DNA of 64,000 bases from Hyaloperonospora brassicae (taxonomy: Eukaryota > Oomycota > Peronosporomycetes > Peronosporales > Peronosporaceae), in contig CANTFL010000144.1 in the NCBI GenBank assembly GCA_947650285.1, forward strand, positions 310,001-374,000, in the 5' to 3' direction. Below are positions 22,928 to 34,339 of the stretch, one piece after another. Each line of letters starts with the position of its first letter. The first letter of the stretch is position 1. The notes under the pieces are model-generated. The model had not been told where the DNA came from. It worked only from the letters and a program-made list of their open reading frames with translations, and made no database searches. The position numbers were made by a program, and so were the translations under genes.

Positions 22928-23690
22928 TTGATGTGGGAAATGCAAAACCGATTGCTCAACGGGTACGGAAAGTGGTTCCCAATTCGAGGAGAAGTTGACC
23001 GACCTCATCTAGGGGCAGTTATCCGTGTTGATGATCTAGCGTCTAACTTTCCCTGGCCCATCCAATTGTCATTATTGTGGAGAAAAGTAGGATGGACCAT
23101 AGGTTGTGCATCGACTATCGGTTGGTGAGCGACCTGATCCAACTTATGGCTTACCCTATGCCTCTGACATATGAATTGCTGAAAAACAAGAGGGAACGCC
23201 GATGTACTGCTATCTGGATACGTCGAGTGGGTTGTGGGTCGTTGGCATAACCATAGATCAAGACGGATTTCAGCATTTGTCACCCCGCTGGAATCATTTG
23301 AGTGGTTACGGATGCTACTTGGGCTTGTGAATGCGCCACAGATTTATAAGCGGCTCTTGGACAATGCGCTGTATTGGTTCTTACGAATTACTACAAGGGA
23401 TGAGGTCTACGGACCAGGAGATATAGTCATGATGGGACACCAGATGCAAAGTCGGGTCACTTCGTGTTGGGCCGAATGGTATATATAGACGACCTCCTAA
23501 TTTCCGCCGTATCAAAGATTTTCCATACAAAATGGTGAAACGGCTGTCAGATGTGTGTGACTACTAGAATTTACTGATCAGAGCAGTCAAGATCGCGTGG
23601 AGATGCCAAAAGGTCGACTACCTCGGATATCGTGTATATAGCGGGGTCTGGAGGCCCACTCGAAAGTTCTCCAATTATAGGTCGGTCTAG
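22928..23690 (+). pseudogene. Reverse transcriptase relic, right arm copy
   Basis: Pieces in order are the fingers region (22928-23128), then FVTPLESFEWLRMLLGLVNA and PQIYKRLLDNALYWFL (23276-23390). After a frameshift comes RMVYIDDLLIS, with the YIDD box at 23482-23493. VDYLGYRVYSGVWRPTRKF follows near 23615, where element 1 has VEFLGHQ...GLEDHPKDF. The left copy lies at 1370-2139 on the minus strand. Confidence 0.78.
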
Positions 23691-24400
23691 CCTTGTCGGC
23701 GACACTAAACACGATGCATAATTTGCTTGAAAGCATCAATATTACAGAAAACCTAATTTATCAGCCGGTTATATTATTTTGCCATGTATCCTTAAATTCT
23801 CTGCGGATTATAAAGTTAAGGTTTTACGCACAGCGGAAGCAATTGAAGAAAGAGGATCATACACAGGTCCAGAAAAAAGAAGAAGAATATAAGTGGATTG
23901 TTTTCCAAGTCGTCCTTACAATGCTTAAGCATAAATCGATATAACACCGTTTCAACGCCATTACGACCCTTCCAAAAAAACTGCTAATTTTGTCTATATA
24001 GCGAATGGAGCATCTTGGCATCGCAGTTGAAGATTACATAAGTCAGCTCACGCCAGTGATGTTTAAAGTCGGAATCTTAAGGCGAATGCATTTGATTGCA
24101 GAACTGTGGAGATAAATTGTTATGTTTGTTGCGAATATTAGAAACTTATTAAATCAGGTTAGTTCTCCAGCCCATCAAAGAAAAAACCCTATATTCGACA
24201 GAGGAAATGTAAATGAAGTTGTCCTGTCGGCAGGGGCGCTTAGGGAACTAGGTCGCCTTCTTCTTTAGTGTGCTATGAAGACCGTGAAAGTAATAAATGC
24301 GAATATCAGGCGTTTGAAATATTAACGTCCTTCATCACCGCTCGGTAAAATGTGGACTCTATTTTGTCATCCATCGCACCTAGACAGCAGGCATCGTTAG
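23691..24400 (+). pseudogene. RT connection and first RNase H relic of the right element
   Basis: MHNLLESINITENLIYQPVI (23715-23774) aligns with SMQSFLGSLNYYSRFIEDFA of element 1. LTMLKHKS followed, after a shift, by RHYDPSKKTANFVYIANGAS (about 23920-24015) aligns with MLKNKI...FDPDRPSVIVVFAIKWA. This part lies just outside the inverted-repeat arm and is diverged from the left relic. Stops are frequent. Confidence 0.55.
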
Positions 24401-25508
24401 AACTTCACAAGGCTATGGAGCTGTTATGAAGAAGAAGACGGCTTACGGCCGGGGATGGAAACCAAAAAGTGAGTTGTATTTATGTTGTCCTTATCTCCAA
24501 AGAAGAATGGCTGATAGAAGCCGGTGACTCAGAGCCACCGATTTTATGCCTTATCTCCAGTGATTTTTGTTTTACCTATCACTGTTAATTACGTCTCGTA
24601 ATATACCTTTGGTAAAAACTTTGCTCCGTCATATGCAGAATGAAAACGATTGCGTGGTTGTGGGGGACGTATCTGCGGGTGGGTCGCAGTTCTGGTGAAC
24701 CCCAAACACCAGGTCGTAAGTATCAGTCACAATTAACTCAGACACGTCGGGACTCGAACCCGCATTCAACCGATTGGAAATCCTTTTCCCAAACGACTGA
24801 ATCAATAGGTTGCTTCGTCGATATCGCTAACATCCCACATTATAACCCTCCCAAAGAACTATACAACTAGTCTAAATATGCAATATACATCTGGCACATG
24901 TCACCGCAACATTACTTACTAACAGGCATGGCAAGTAGTCGACCTACCTACCCCCACAGTAATATAGGTCGAATAATTTTATGTAATGAATTTTGATGGT
25001 TCAGACCGCGAGATAGGAACGCGGTACTGTTGCTCTATTGTGTAGAGACTGTCAGCATGGAAAAAAGTCGAAGCTTATTCGAAGTACCTCGCTTCGTCTA
25101 CCAATATTAATGCTAATATGAGGAATGTTGCTAGGTCTTATCTGGTGGAGTCTCTGAGATGACGGCAATTGATCATCTGTGTGGGATTCCGATTGGGATT
25201 TATGACAGCTTAGTGGTAACACCAAGTGTAAGGCCTCATGTCTGCTTTTTTCGACAAAAGTCGTGGAACAAGGTCAGCCGTGACCCTTACATGGCATCCT
25301 ACATATGAAACGATATTGCGATCGTAGCGCGGACCAGTAGTCTAGTACAGATTTACACCATACCGAGTGAGACAATGTGTCTCCGAAGAGAGAGTCCTTA
25401 GGTTTAGAAACAAATAGTTGGTCAAGCAAGATTGCTAGTCCTTTAAATAGGAGGCCTTTATCGTGATATTCGCGGTCAGATTCTAATTTAAGGATAAACA
25501 AGAAAGTT
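24401..25508 (+). pseudogene. Second RNase H relic of the right element
   Basis: At 24986-25045 the translation MNFDGSDREIGTRYCCSIV matches the aRNH motif that reads VNFDGSARTKRKIGA in element 1 and SLDGSARTKRKSGEYSAIVW in element 2. At 25080-25140 LASSTNINA followed by E/N-rich residues is a worn match of AADLTVNAAEYRG. The rest, including an open stretch at 24640-24870, shows nothing that I recognise. Confidence 0.5.
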
Positions 25509-26430
25509 ATGCAAGAGAAGGTGGTATAACGACACCGATTTAATTTGCACCCGATAAAGTGCGAGACGAAAAGTCTGAGTGCGGGGTTTATGAGAATATT
25601 TGAAGGGACACCGCGACTACATATCTACGTAATCTGTTCAATCATGCATTAAGATGTAACGGGGATTAGATGATAATAAAAAAAGGAGGTATTAGGGTGC
25701 ATCTCCTTTCATAGAAACGAAGGAGACAAGCGTGGTGTAATAGCCAGATCAATGAATACCGAGATTCTCCAGACCAAATTTTTCATATACATTACTATTC
25801 GAATTTGTAGGGCAATCACCAACGGATCAGTCGCACTTATCATCTTGAATGGAGGTATTCCCTTCGGATAGGTTTGGATCGAAGTGTGCAGAGATATGTA
25901 TTATCCCGCATAGATTGTGAGATTAATTAAGGGTGGCTTACCTAACAAGGAAAGACTCAAGGAAATGTCGAAGCGACGTAAATATTTTAGAATAAAGCAA
26001 TAGATTACTTCCTCGCTCTTCCTGAGTCGCACGAGGGAAACAGAACTACTGGTCTGGTTCTATTTGCTCACCGGATATGTGATGGCCAAGGTGAGTGCTT
26101 CACGAACGGCTTAGCCGGTTGCAGAAAAAAATGTGATAATTGCCATTTTAATGCTTGTGAGGCGATCCGCCACGATCGAGAACCGAGATTTATATCGAAC
26201 TTCTTTTGTAAATTTATCGTATAGTAATCAATGTAAACAAGCCTATAAGGCCTACCGACCTCATGCAAATGGTACTGCGGAGAGGATAGTTCAAAGTCTG
26301 ACTGGGTATACTAAGATGTACGTCTCCAACTTAGAACTGAGGGACTGGGATAAGTACGCGTAACGTTTGACGTTAGCGATATATACTGCGTAAGCCAGAG
26401 TGCAGAAGGAGATATCATTATATTTGGTAT
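25509..26430 (+). pseudogene. Integrase relic of the right element
   Basis: MQEKVV followed by a worn RHRFNLHPIK (25509-25560) aligns with MQEEVVQRIRIERIKQ of element 1. The zinc region 25740-25860 is barely readable. The core is clearer: WFYLLTGYVMAKVSASRTA (26053-26110), then the AIRHDREPRFISNFF stretch (26160-26205), YRPHANGTAERIVQSLTGYT (26250-26310) with the catalytic Glu, and LELRDWDKYA before a stop at 26361. These match the integrase of element 2 (40371-39838). Confidence 0.72.
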
Positions 26431-27135
26431 ATAGTTGGTAAATAGTTGGAATGCTTGCACCACCCTAGAACCTATGATCGGCAGTGATTGTCAGACGCCG
26501 AGCGTCAGGGATTGGAAGATGAAGACATCGCATTTAGAGTCATTACGAACGAGCATAAGAGCAAGTATAGATGATCTACGAAAGACGAATCTAGCTCGTG
26601 AAAATGACCACGACGAAGAAATTTTTGACATGAGATCCAATTAGCGAGCTAAGTGTGGTTTTACCTGGACCGCGGGGTTGAATTAAATGTTCGGAAAAGG
26701 GCTCGCTTTTGACATGGACCTTTTCGAGCTTTGTAGATGGTTGGACACCACGCTGTGCGTTTAAAACACTAGGGACGAAATAGAGGACGTTCTTGATCGT
26801 TTATACACCAAGCGCAATTGGGTCAGTGAATTCTCCGACACACCAAGTGGCGTATTGATAATGGATAGGGTAGACCCGGTTGATGTACACAAATGATTGC
26901 GACCGGAAGGTAGTCGAAGGCAGGAACCAGAGAAAAGTGAATACGAAGTGAAAGAAATCCAAAATAGTCGTACGGGCAAGAAGATGCGTTACAGACGACG
27001 ACAACAGGCGTTGATCATTCGGTGGAACGAAAATGCGGGTTCCACATGGGTCGATCAAGTTAATTAAACTGGGAAGCCTTACCCCGAGATTTTAAGCGCC
27101 AGGAAACACTTCATAATCTATGATATGTTCTCAGA
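26431..27135 (+). pseudogene. Integrase C-terminus and chromodomain relic of the right element
   Basis: The segment at 26560-26720 corresponds to the region before and including VWLYLDRV. The chromodomain is readable at 26938-27063: SEYEVKEIQNSRTGKKMRYR, then QQALIIRWNENAGSTWVDQV, with the aromatic residues Y, W and W kept. It ends near 27135, where element 2 has NRFEVMQSYE. Only a few stops interrupt the chromodomain, so it is among the better-kept parts of the relic. Confidence 0.68.
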
Positions 27136-28204
27136 GTCATGAAGACTAGTAACGTGTGCCGGATACCTCGGAATGTATACCCTTGTCCTAACTTGGTATT
27201 CCGGTCTTGCTTCAATAGACCCGGCCCCCCTGGTCGAACCTGGCATCTCAAATTACCGAGTTTTTCAAAGTCCAGTCGATCGTGAGTCACCTCAGGGTCG
27301 ACCTCGACCACTCAGAGGTGATCTAGGCCCTCCGAGCTCGAGATATTCCTGTTCAGTCACAGGTAGAAAATAACATCAGTAAAGAAGATGAGAGTGACGA
27401 AAGATCCAGCGTCAATGTCAAAAGGAATCGGTAGTACGTGTAATATAGTAGAGGAAACCTTAAATGTGGGTTTTACTTGTTTTAGATGCGAGGGACCAAG
27501 GTTCCAGGATGAAGGTCCGAAGACACCTGATACTGCTAGAGCCAGGGCCACGAATTGTTGGACACCCGAAGGACTTTTATCAGGTTGTCGGATCTGACCC
27601 CTCATTACGATCGTGTACCCAATATTCTACGCCTTAATGCCGAGGGAAATGCCGAAAGCAGAAGACCGGGCGATGTCAGGGCCTCACCGATTATACTCAT
27701 CCCCTTGAAGTTCAAATTGACCAAGTCCCGGCACTCCAGGGCCGCCCATCCGCGACGCTTCGTACGAGCGTTCTTGTAAGTCGAAAGGAAGGTCTTGAGA
27801 ACCATTAATTTTTAATGATTTACAGGTTGAGGGACTTCTCTCACAGCGCTTGACTTTGGTCCCCGCCGATGCGGATGTTGACCATGGCTAGCTTAGCAAA
27901 TCAACTTATTGAAAGAAGGCCAACGTTAATAGTGGAACGGGCGGACACCTACATCGTGGGCGCCAACATACCACTCAGCATAGAGGAGTAAATGAATGAA
28001 GTATATTACTAAAATCGACGGTTGACGTTCTTGTCAGGTGGACCTTGCCCTTTTCGGGTGCTATAGATGGTCGGCCAAGTCATCGGGGCATATCGTACCG
28101 ACACACCAGAAGTTGACAATGTGACCAATAAGGCTCCACTTCAGCCGCAAAGGAGGTAAATAACCGCTTGTACCCAGGGATGATGACATCCTTGGGAAGC
28201 ATGG
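27136..28204. other. Stretch without a recognised gene (3' part of the right relic)
   Basis: By position this should be the 3' untranslated part of the relic. Short open stretches (27388-27597, 27555-27779) have no family features. I see no repeat of note. Confidence 0.35.
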
Positions 28205-28555
28205 ATGTATGATTGGAATTTTATTCGTCGCCTCTTCCGTAGAAGAAGCCTTCTTCCCGAAACCGATTTGGTTTATGAGTCGGAAGACCCGACCATTACT
28301 CGATTTAATGAGTGGCTTAAGGTTGAGGACGGCTGTGCAAGAGAGGTGCCAACTAGTGGAAAAACTAAATTACTGGTAGACGTGGGACGTCGGGTGCAAG
28401 AATTTAAAAAGAACAAGGTCGGTCGCTCGTACCACCTCGCTATCACCTCTGAAAATGCAAGCGCAAGATTTAAGCAAGAACGGCTCGAGATATACCGCCA
28501 GATACAACTTGCCGAAGCATCGAGGAAGCAGAAGTGCAGGCGCGCCGGAATCTAG
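28205..28555 (+). CDS. Unrecognised 116-codon open reading frame
   Basis: It starts with ATG at 28205 and is basic and charged, with a helical, possibly coiled-coil C-terminus (ENASARFKQERLEIYRQIQL, then AEASRKQ). It lies between the chromodomain of the right relic and its 3' LTR. That is the same place in which element 2 carries its antisense coiled-coil gene, but here the frame is sense. I find no motif that I can name. It may be a remnant of an extra element gene or a chance frame. Confidence 0.25.
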   Translation: MYDWNFIRRLFRRRSLLPETDLVYESEDPTITRFNEWLKVEDGCAREVPTSGKTKLLVDVGRRVQEFKKNKVGRSYHLAITSENASARFKQERLEIYRQIQLAEASRKQKCRRAGI

Positions 28556-28839
28556 GTACTTAAGTGGATCGGCGGATATGCGAGAATATACGCGCCTGCC
28601 CTCTTGTCGGAGACTGGATTAAACAGTCGATCAACCTAGGTACACTTTGTCCGTTAGTGAGTGTCTTTGGTCGGCTCCCAGATTTTACCTGCAGCCGTGG
28701 AAGTTGCCACTAGATTTAAATATGACTTTTTTTAAGGAGATGCAGGTAGAAATAACCAAAGATAGATCATTGTCAGATAATTAATAATACAGTAAGTAAA
28801 GAATTCGTCCTTGCCATCTTCGAAGTGCCCGAACCATAG

Positions 28840-29798
28840 GAAAAAGTCTTATTCTGTCAATGGAAGTACTGGTCTCTCAGCGGCAAATGTAGGTCTTACA
28901 TTGAAAGGACCGGTCTCTCAATGGCACATCTCAATCCATTATTGGTTATATTGGTAACAATTTGCACGGTCTCGGTTCCTCATTCGTGGAGCTGGTCTCT
29001 CATCATTAGATCTCTGCCTCTAAAGGTAGCTTTGACGTGGCAGGATCAACCTCAACCTTTCATCCGTACAATTGGCTCTTCATGGTCAAGATATTACTAG
29101 CCACTCTGGTAAAGAATCAACGCATAAGACTAGAATAGAGTAAAGAGAGTAAAGAAATTCAAAGATAGGAATATAACTATTACTACCCAAAGCACGATCT
29201 ACAGAGCACGTCTTGATCGTGCATCAAGGAACTTGTTAAGTCTTCCCCCTGTTTCGGGGAAGGGATACACTTTCAGGCCACACAGCGTGCGCGGCAAGAC
29301 CAAGTGAGAATAGAACTTCAGGAAGTATTTGACCAATAAGTTTGTCTTGAGTTGCATCCCCCAAAGCTCAGCTATCGGAATTGGCCTCCCCTACCTAGTG
29401 GTAGGAAACAAAGTAAGAACCAGGTGGCTCATACCCCTGAGAAAGCTAACGGATAGGCCAGGTTTGAAAATTCTGTGGCAACCAACGTTAAGGCCAGGGG
29501 CGACTAGATTTTTAAATATCTTGACTACAAGCCCTCTCTCGACCATGTCGATCGGATGATCACCTACTGGCTCACCGAGTAGATCATTCACTCGAAACCC
29601 CTCGGGTCTTCCGCTATCAAGGTAGCCCTTTACAACCTCACGTCAAAATTTCCGAGGAGTGCGACGCGACAATCGACAGGAGACCATCTTAGTCAATAAG
29701 ATACGTGGAATGGGGGCATCCCCTTTGTAAGTATGCAGTACGATATAGCGAGTGGTTTATATCTCATCACGCAGTTTTTGAGTGCCCACCCAACCACA
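28840..29798 (+). repeat. LTR B, probable 3' LTR of the right relic
   Basis: 28992-29612 is about 99% identical to 16844-17465. Upstream, 28850-29000 has four or five diverged copies of a unit with GGTCTCTCA. Downstream, 29613-29798 is diverged from LTR A but keeps the same layout and ends CAACCACA. Start position uncertain. Confidence 0.6.
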
Positions 29799-30207
29799 AT
29801 CAAAAATTGATTAATACCTAAAGATATGTTATCTCAGTAGAACTAGATGCGTTTGCGATATACTACGAGAAGGCGGTATCGTTTGAGATTATAGAAATGC
29901 ATGTTTTAAGATTAAAATGATCTTCACGATTTTCTTGTGCATGGACAGAAAGGTCGGGGTACGAATTGCTTATCAACCGATTTAAGCTACGGCAAAATTT
30001 AAAGGCTGACTCTTTTGAAAGACTTGCATCTAGTTAATGTTCCAGTAAATTGGTACGAGATTCATTTTGACATCAATTTTGCGTTCAGCAGCTGTAAAAG
30101 AATCATTCAGTGATTTGTTTTGCAGATGAGATTTGCTAAAAGGCAGGAGTAGGTTACGAAAAATATTACGCTTTCTCTTATTCATCGAATTGTGTGTCCT
30201 CTGTCTG
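29799..30207. other. Stretch without a gene
   Basis: This is AT-rich single-copy sequence between LTR B and the solo LTR. I find no frame, RNA gene or repeat. It has no primer-site or polypurine-like sequence next to 30208, which is why that LTR is called solo. Confidence 0.5.
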
Positions 30208-31411
30208 TGTGCCAAAGCGGTCCAAAGGAAATCTCCTTGGGACTGGGATCGGCGATTTAAAGGGTCACACGCTTCAGTTAAGCTAAGAATGATATGATTG
30301 GTGGATAACAGCTGGTATGGGTGGCTGGCAATAGCGTACCCAATCCCAAGTGGACAGGATCGCCCAGACTGGGATGAGGCTATAGGGTAGTCACACCCGT
30401 TGTGATTACTCAATCCGTCGTGAGACATGACAATACAAGACCCTCGATCTCATTGGAAGAGCGCGATCCTAACCAAGGATCGCATCCCGATTTCCAGCTG
30501 CGATCCGATAGTAGGATCGCGATCCGCTAGTAGGATCCCGATCCGCTAGTAGGATCCCGATCCGCTAGTAGGATCACGATCCACTAGTAGGATCCCGATC
30601 CGCTAGTAGGATCCCGATCCGCTAGTAGGATCACGATCCACTAGTAGGATCCCGATCCGCTAGTAGGATCCCGATCCGCTCATAGGATCCCGATCCGCTC
30701 ATAGGATCCCGATTCGTTAGTAGGATCACGAGGATATCTTGGGCGGGCCACAAGAAGATACAACGGTGGATGCACTGGGTGTGGACACATAAATGCGAGG
30801 AGACGATCTTCCTGGAAAGGCGACGCGTGTCATCTGGTTAAGATATACGAATAGGCATAGGGATGGGGTTTAGGTTGGTTGGTTAACATCAAAGAGAGTT
30901 CAACTTACTTCACAAGGCATACGTTATCTCTTCCGGGTAGGATCTTTGGCCCCCCGTCGAATAAAGAGTCAGGCTACACGTCTAGGCGAGTGTCACACCT
31001 GGATTGTTTTGGCCAGGTGTGTTCAAGAACTCTCAAACAACATCAACTGCGATCGGACGCAGCAAGACACGTGAAGGCAAGGTGCAAGATTCGCGAGAAG
31101 GCTCGCGGATCAAGCTACCACATAGTGGACAAGGCGATCTCGTTGAGATTAGGGTAACTTATATTAGTACCCACGAGTACCCCGTGATCACGTGAAGATT
31201 TCCGCACGATCACAACCCCATCTTCAACACGGTCAAGTTTTCCTTCGACACAAGTCCACCTGGAAGTGTGCAACCCGCCCTACCGACGGGTACACAAGGT
31301 GAGGAAGGCAACACACACGGAATCGGAGTACCCTCTCCGTTAGTCGGTCGTCCGGGCGCCAGTGGAGAGTTGGGATCGACTCATAAATTGAGCGTCCGCC
31401 ACTTCACCACA
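30208..31411 (+). repeat. Solo LTR of the element 2 family
   Basis: It starts TGTGCCAAAGCGGTCC and ends CTTCACCACA. It is the reverse complement of the LTR at 35211-36338 and is nearly identical (coordinates sum to 66622 over the 3' part). The only sizeable difference is 76 bases, equal to four units of the internal 19-bp array. The flanks show neither the priming purine segment before it nor TGGTGCGCG after it. The flanking 4-mers TCTG and TCCG differ by one base, so a target duplication is only suggestive. Confidence 0.85.
30501..30730 (+). repeat. 19-bp tandem array, about 12 units
   Basis: The unit is close to GATCCCGATCCGCTAGTAG. Variants change CCC to CAC or CGC and CTAG to CATAG. Each unit carries two GATC sites. 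The matching array in the LTR of element 2 (35891-36046) has about eight units. Confidence 0.92.
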
Positions 31412-32533
31412 TCCGTACCCTTCTGCATTGCATCCTAACAGTCTTTCTATGCTGCTTAGCCCACCAGCTGTAAGCAAAATGCCACATACAGCACTTAAAC
31501 GGATTGCTGCCGCAGATTGAAAGGGCTCGCGATCGCGCGCTCAGTGGGCGACCATTCAAATTAAATTTGTATTAGGTGGAACAGCCTATGAGTGGCCTTA
31601 TTCGCGCATGAAACGATCGAGTCAAAATCGAGAAATGTGTTCGAGCCAGGTGATGATGTATCGAGAATGCCAATACAATGTCTATTAATCGAGATGCTAC
31701 AATAAGTCTCAAACTCTCAGACTTGGGTTTGGGATAACGTAATTCGATCACAATGACGGTCTCAAATGTCCTTCACCAATACGATAACATCCTGCACATG
31801 CCAGAAGTTAATCACAGACGTACGATATATAGCGAGCCTAGAGTTAACGTACATTTTGTATTCGTAGCTGTAAAATGACAGAAGCTGGTCCATCTATGGC
31901 GTTCGATCGTTGAATCAAGCTTTTAGCTTGGCCATCAAACAAATTGGGAGCTAATAGGGAACTGACCACAGCCTTTATCTCGTGTTGTCGACGGCGTTCA
32001 TTGATGTTCATAGACCTCTTCAGATGAATTTAAAAAGAAGCCGAAAAGTTTAGACGCGCAAAGGAGGACGGGACCGGTGAAGGATCAACGAAAAAGAAGA
32101 AGTGCTGTGGTGAATGGTTAAGTAAGGTAACATTAAAAATGGTCGATGTAGCTTTTACAAGCGAATATGCTGACGAAAGAAAATTTTATTCAGACCATTT
32201 ACTTGACCGGTCAATGCGACAGTGATCGCAACGCAAAGGACACGACCGGCTACAACTTATTTCTGGGCACGGGGCACGGTATAGAGCTCGTACCTTCCTG
32301 TAAAAAATGGTGGAAGCATGGAGCACTGGTACTCGACAGCTTCAGCACATCTATGTCATGGTCCGTCCACTGCGTTCTACGCAAATGCAGTGCTTCCGCT
32401 TCGCTCGTCCGAGCCTTGGCTCTACATACCACTCGATCCGCTCGATGATTACTATCGTCCTCTGGACCGACTCTTGTCGACTGTAGCCTCAGAATCCTTT
32501 GTCTCACGATGCGTCGCATGCGATTACGACATT
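31412..32533. other. Flank between the solo LTR and element 3; no recognised gene
   Basis: Open stretches at 32167-32448 (93 codons) and 32318-32644 overlap in different frames, and the second runs into the LTR of element 3. Neither shows a family motif. The last five bases, ACATT (32529-32533), are the left target duplication of element 3. Confidence 0.4.
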
Positions 32534-33094
32534 TGTAACGAGGTTACACGTCGGCTGATAGTCGAAAATAGGTGTGGTACACACAAGGGATGGGATTCCC
32601 TTCAAATTAATATTAAAACACAAGTATCAATTGTTGAAGAATGATGTCTGTTAACCATTGATAACGAGATCTTTTGATAGGTTTATCTAGGACATAAGTG
32701 AGAAGGTTATCAGTTATTTACTTTGTTCAACGGTGTTCTTTTAGGTTAAAAGAAGAAATAAAATTCAGTTCCCATTTTGATCCGATATCAGTTATTTACT
32801 TTGTTCAACGGTGTTCTTTTAGGTTAAAAGAAGAAATAAAATTCAGTTCCCATTTCGATCCGATAGACACGTGCCTCTTTGAGGCGTCTTGATCGGAAGA
32901 GCTAGCAACGCCTGTAAAGGTAGCTTCTCTAGAGCACTCTGTGCTGTAATTCTCTTGAATCGTTTGGTCCCCCAGGAACAGGGACCGTAAGCTCTCTCAG
33001 CTTGTTGACTCGCTGAGTCGATTTCGTATGACCAAAGTTGCTCGTGGAGCGTTGAGTCTTCCTCTGACTTAAGTAGCTGTGTAGCTCCGATACA
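32534..33094 (+). repeat. 5' LTR of element 3
   Basis: It starts TGTAACGAGGTTACACG and ends CTCCGATACA. It matches 51497-51980 except for about 78 extra bases, which are a tandem duplication at 32708-32863, and scattered substitutions. Confidence 0.92.
32708..32863 (+). repeat. 78-bp tandem duplication inside the 5' LTR
   Basis: Two adjacent copies begin TATCAGTTATTTACTTTG (32708 and 32786) and end at CATTTTGATCCGA or CATTTCGATCCGA. The 3' LTR has one copy, so the duplication postdates insertion or was gained by one LTR only. Confidence 0.93.
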
Positions 33095-33096
33095 CT

Positions 33097-33112
33097 TGGT
33101 AGCACTAGTGGT
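33097..33112 (+). other. Primer-binding site of element 3
   Basis: Two bases after the LTR end the sequence reads TGGTAGCACTAGTGG. Element 4 has TGGTAGCACTTTGTAG in the same position. tRNA not identified. Confidence 0.7.
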
Positions 33113-33194
33113 CAATCTACACCTGAGTCGGTAGCGACTGATCCTCTGTGAGGATGGAGCAATCCACACCCCTCTCTGAGACCAAAAGGTAGCG

Positions 33195-34290
33195 CTTGAT
33201 AAGCTGACCGCGGTGGTAGGCCTAGAAATATGTGAAGTTTCTAGCTGCAGAAGGTCCCGATGTGCTCAATGCACGAGTCGATACCTTCATGCAGTATAAA
33301 ACGGCCCTTTTAGGGCAGTTCAAAACCAAGTAGCGTCGGCTATGCCGACACGATACGTGGAAATGCCACCAGAAGAGGCTAAGCCGTGTCCCTTTTAGGT
33401 AGACGTTAAATATTGCTCCGGAAAGGAGTGGGGGAAACTTGACCCTCTGGATCCGTGAGATTGAGATGGTCATGAGCTCTGGCCTTATCTTACTGGAGTA
33501 CCAACGGGTCTCGCTTTCTATCTCCAAGCTCGATGGAAGAGCTAGGGAGTGGGCTCTGACGTGTGGCACGTCGGTCGACTTGGCGTTTCCCACCAGGGAT
33601 TCGCTCAAGATGGACCTTTTGCGAGATTTCTAGCCGCCCACCAAGGCTTATCGCGTGCATCACGCTTCTTGTCTACCCGTCAGGGTAAGAATGAGTAAAC
33701 GGACTATGTCCAAGAATTGAGAATTCTGATGGCTGCTATGCAGTCTGACTATCTCCTTGAGACAGTCTATGTGACTGTTTTCATGGAAGGTCTTCGTAAT
33801 GGCGTTGCCAGTACCGAGGTTTTTTGGCTCCACCCTTCTATTTTTGAGGAGGCTGTTAGCATCTCTCAAAATGCTGAGCACAACTTCAAGTCGGCCAGAC
33901 TTGTTTGGAATGGGTACAACCCAAGCTTTGCGAGGTCAACCTCTGCGAGCACCTCGGCTTACTGTATGCCAGAAACGATGGATCTCAGCCATGCTGAAGA
34001 TGAAGGTGAAGCGGAGATTCATGTTGCATAGCAACGACAGGGAGTGAAACGCTGTTATATGTGCAGAAATTAAAAATTGCGTCCCACTTGTCGTTTGCGT
34101 AATCAACACCCGACTCCTATGGGTCGAAACCCTAGCCACAACCAAACCTGGTATGGCACGGGGAAACGTCGACACCCAGTCGGTGCGGGGCGCTCTAATG
34201 GGGTAGAACGGAGTTATGTTGCTTCTCCAAGAGGTAGATTGAAACAGGGCTTAGCCCCAGCGAGCTCTGTGCCATCCATCACAGAGCGTG
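33195..34290 (+). pseudogene. Gag of element 3, broken
   Basis: The capsid region is readable at 33439-33633 (SISKLDGRAREWALTCGTSV, then FPTRDSLKMDLLRDF), the hallmark of the retrotransposon gag domain. In element 4 the matching part is AGRAKTWSVG. After shifts, FMEGLRNGVASTEVFW and IFEEAVSISQNAEHNFKSAR (33780-33900) correspond to FMQGLAEGPVRSHLF and LEEAISAAEQEDFSMRQAH of element 4. The stretch ending near 34290 is basic and would hold the nucleic-acid-binding tail; I see no intact CCHC knuckle. Several stops make it a pseudogene. Confidence 0.75.
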
Positions 34291-34339
34291 GATAAAAGCA
34301 TTGCTTGTTAGTCGCCGAGGCGACAGTGAAAGGATCTGC

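Larger units (their letters stand above)
19868..23730. repeat. Right arm of the 3.9 kb inverted repeat
   Basis: This uninterrupted arm is the reverse complement of 1331-4936 joined to 16385-16655. It carries gag, protease and RT of the right relic on the plus strand. Beyond 23730 and before 19868 the two relics can be aligned only at protein level or not at all, although inside the arms they agree almost base for base. Confidence 0.92.

Noticed and set aside
24750..24830. On the minus strand, GGGTTCGAGTCCCGACG looks like the T-arm of a tRNA, with a possible long variable arm upstream.
   Set aside because: The T-stem has a mismatch and no 5' acceptor strand pairing with CGTGTCT, nor a D-arm, is visible upstream. 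At best a tRNA relic.
30501..30730. Regular repeats resembling a CRISPR array.
   Set aside because: The units are contiguous with no unique spacers, lie inside an LTR, and recur in the sister LTR at 35891-36046. The host is a eukaryote.
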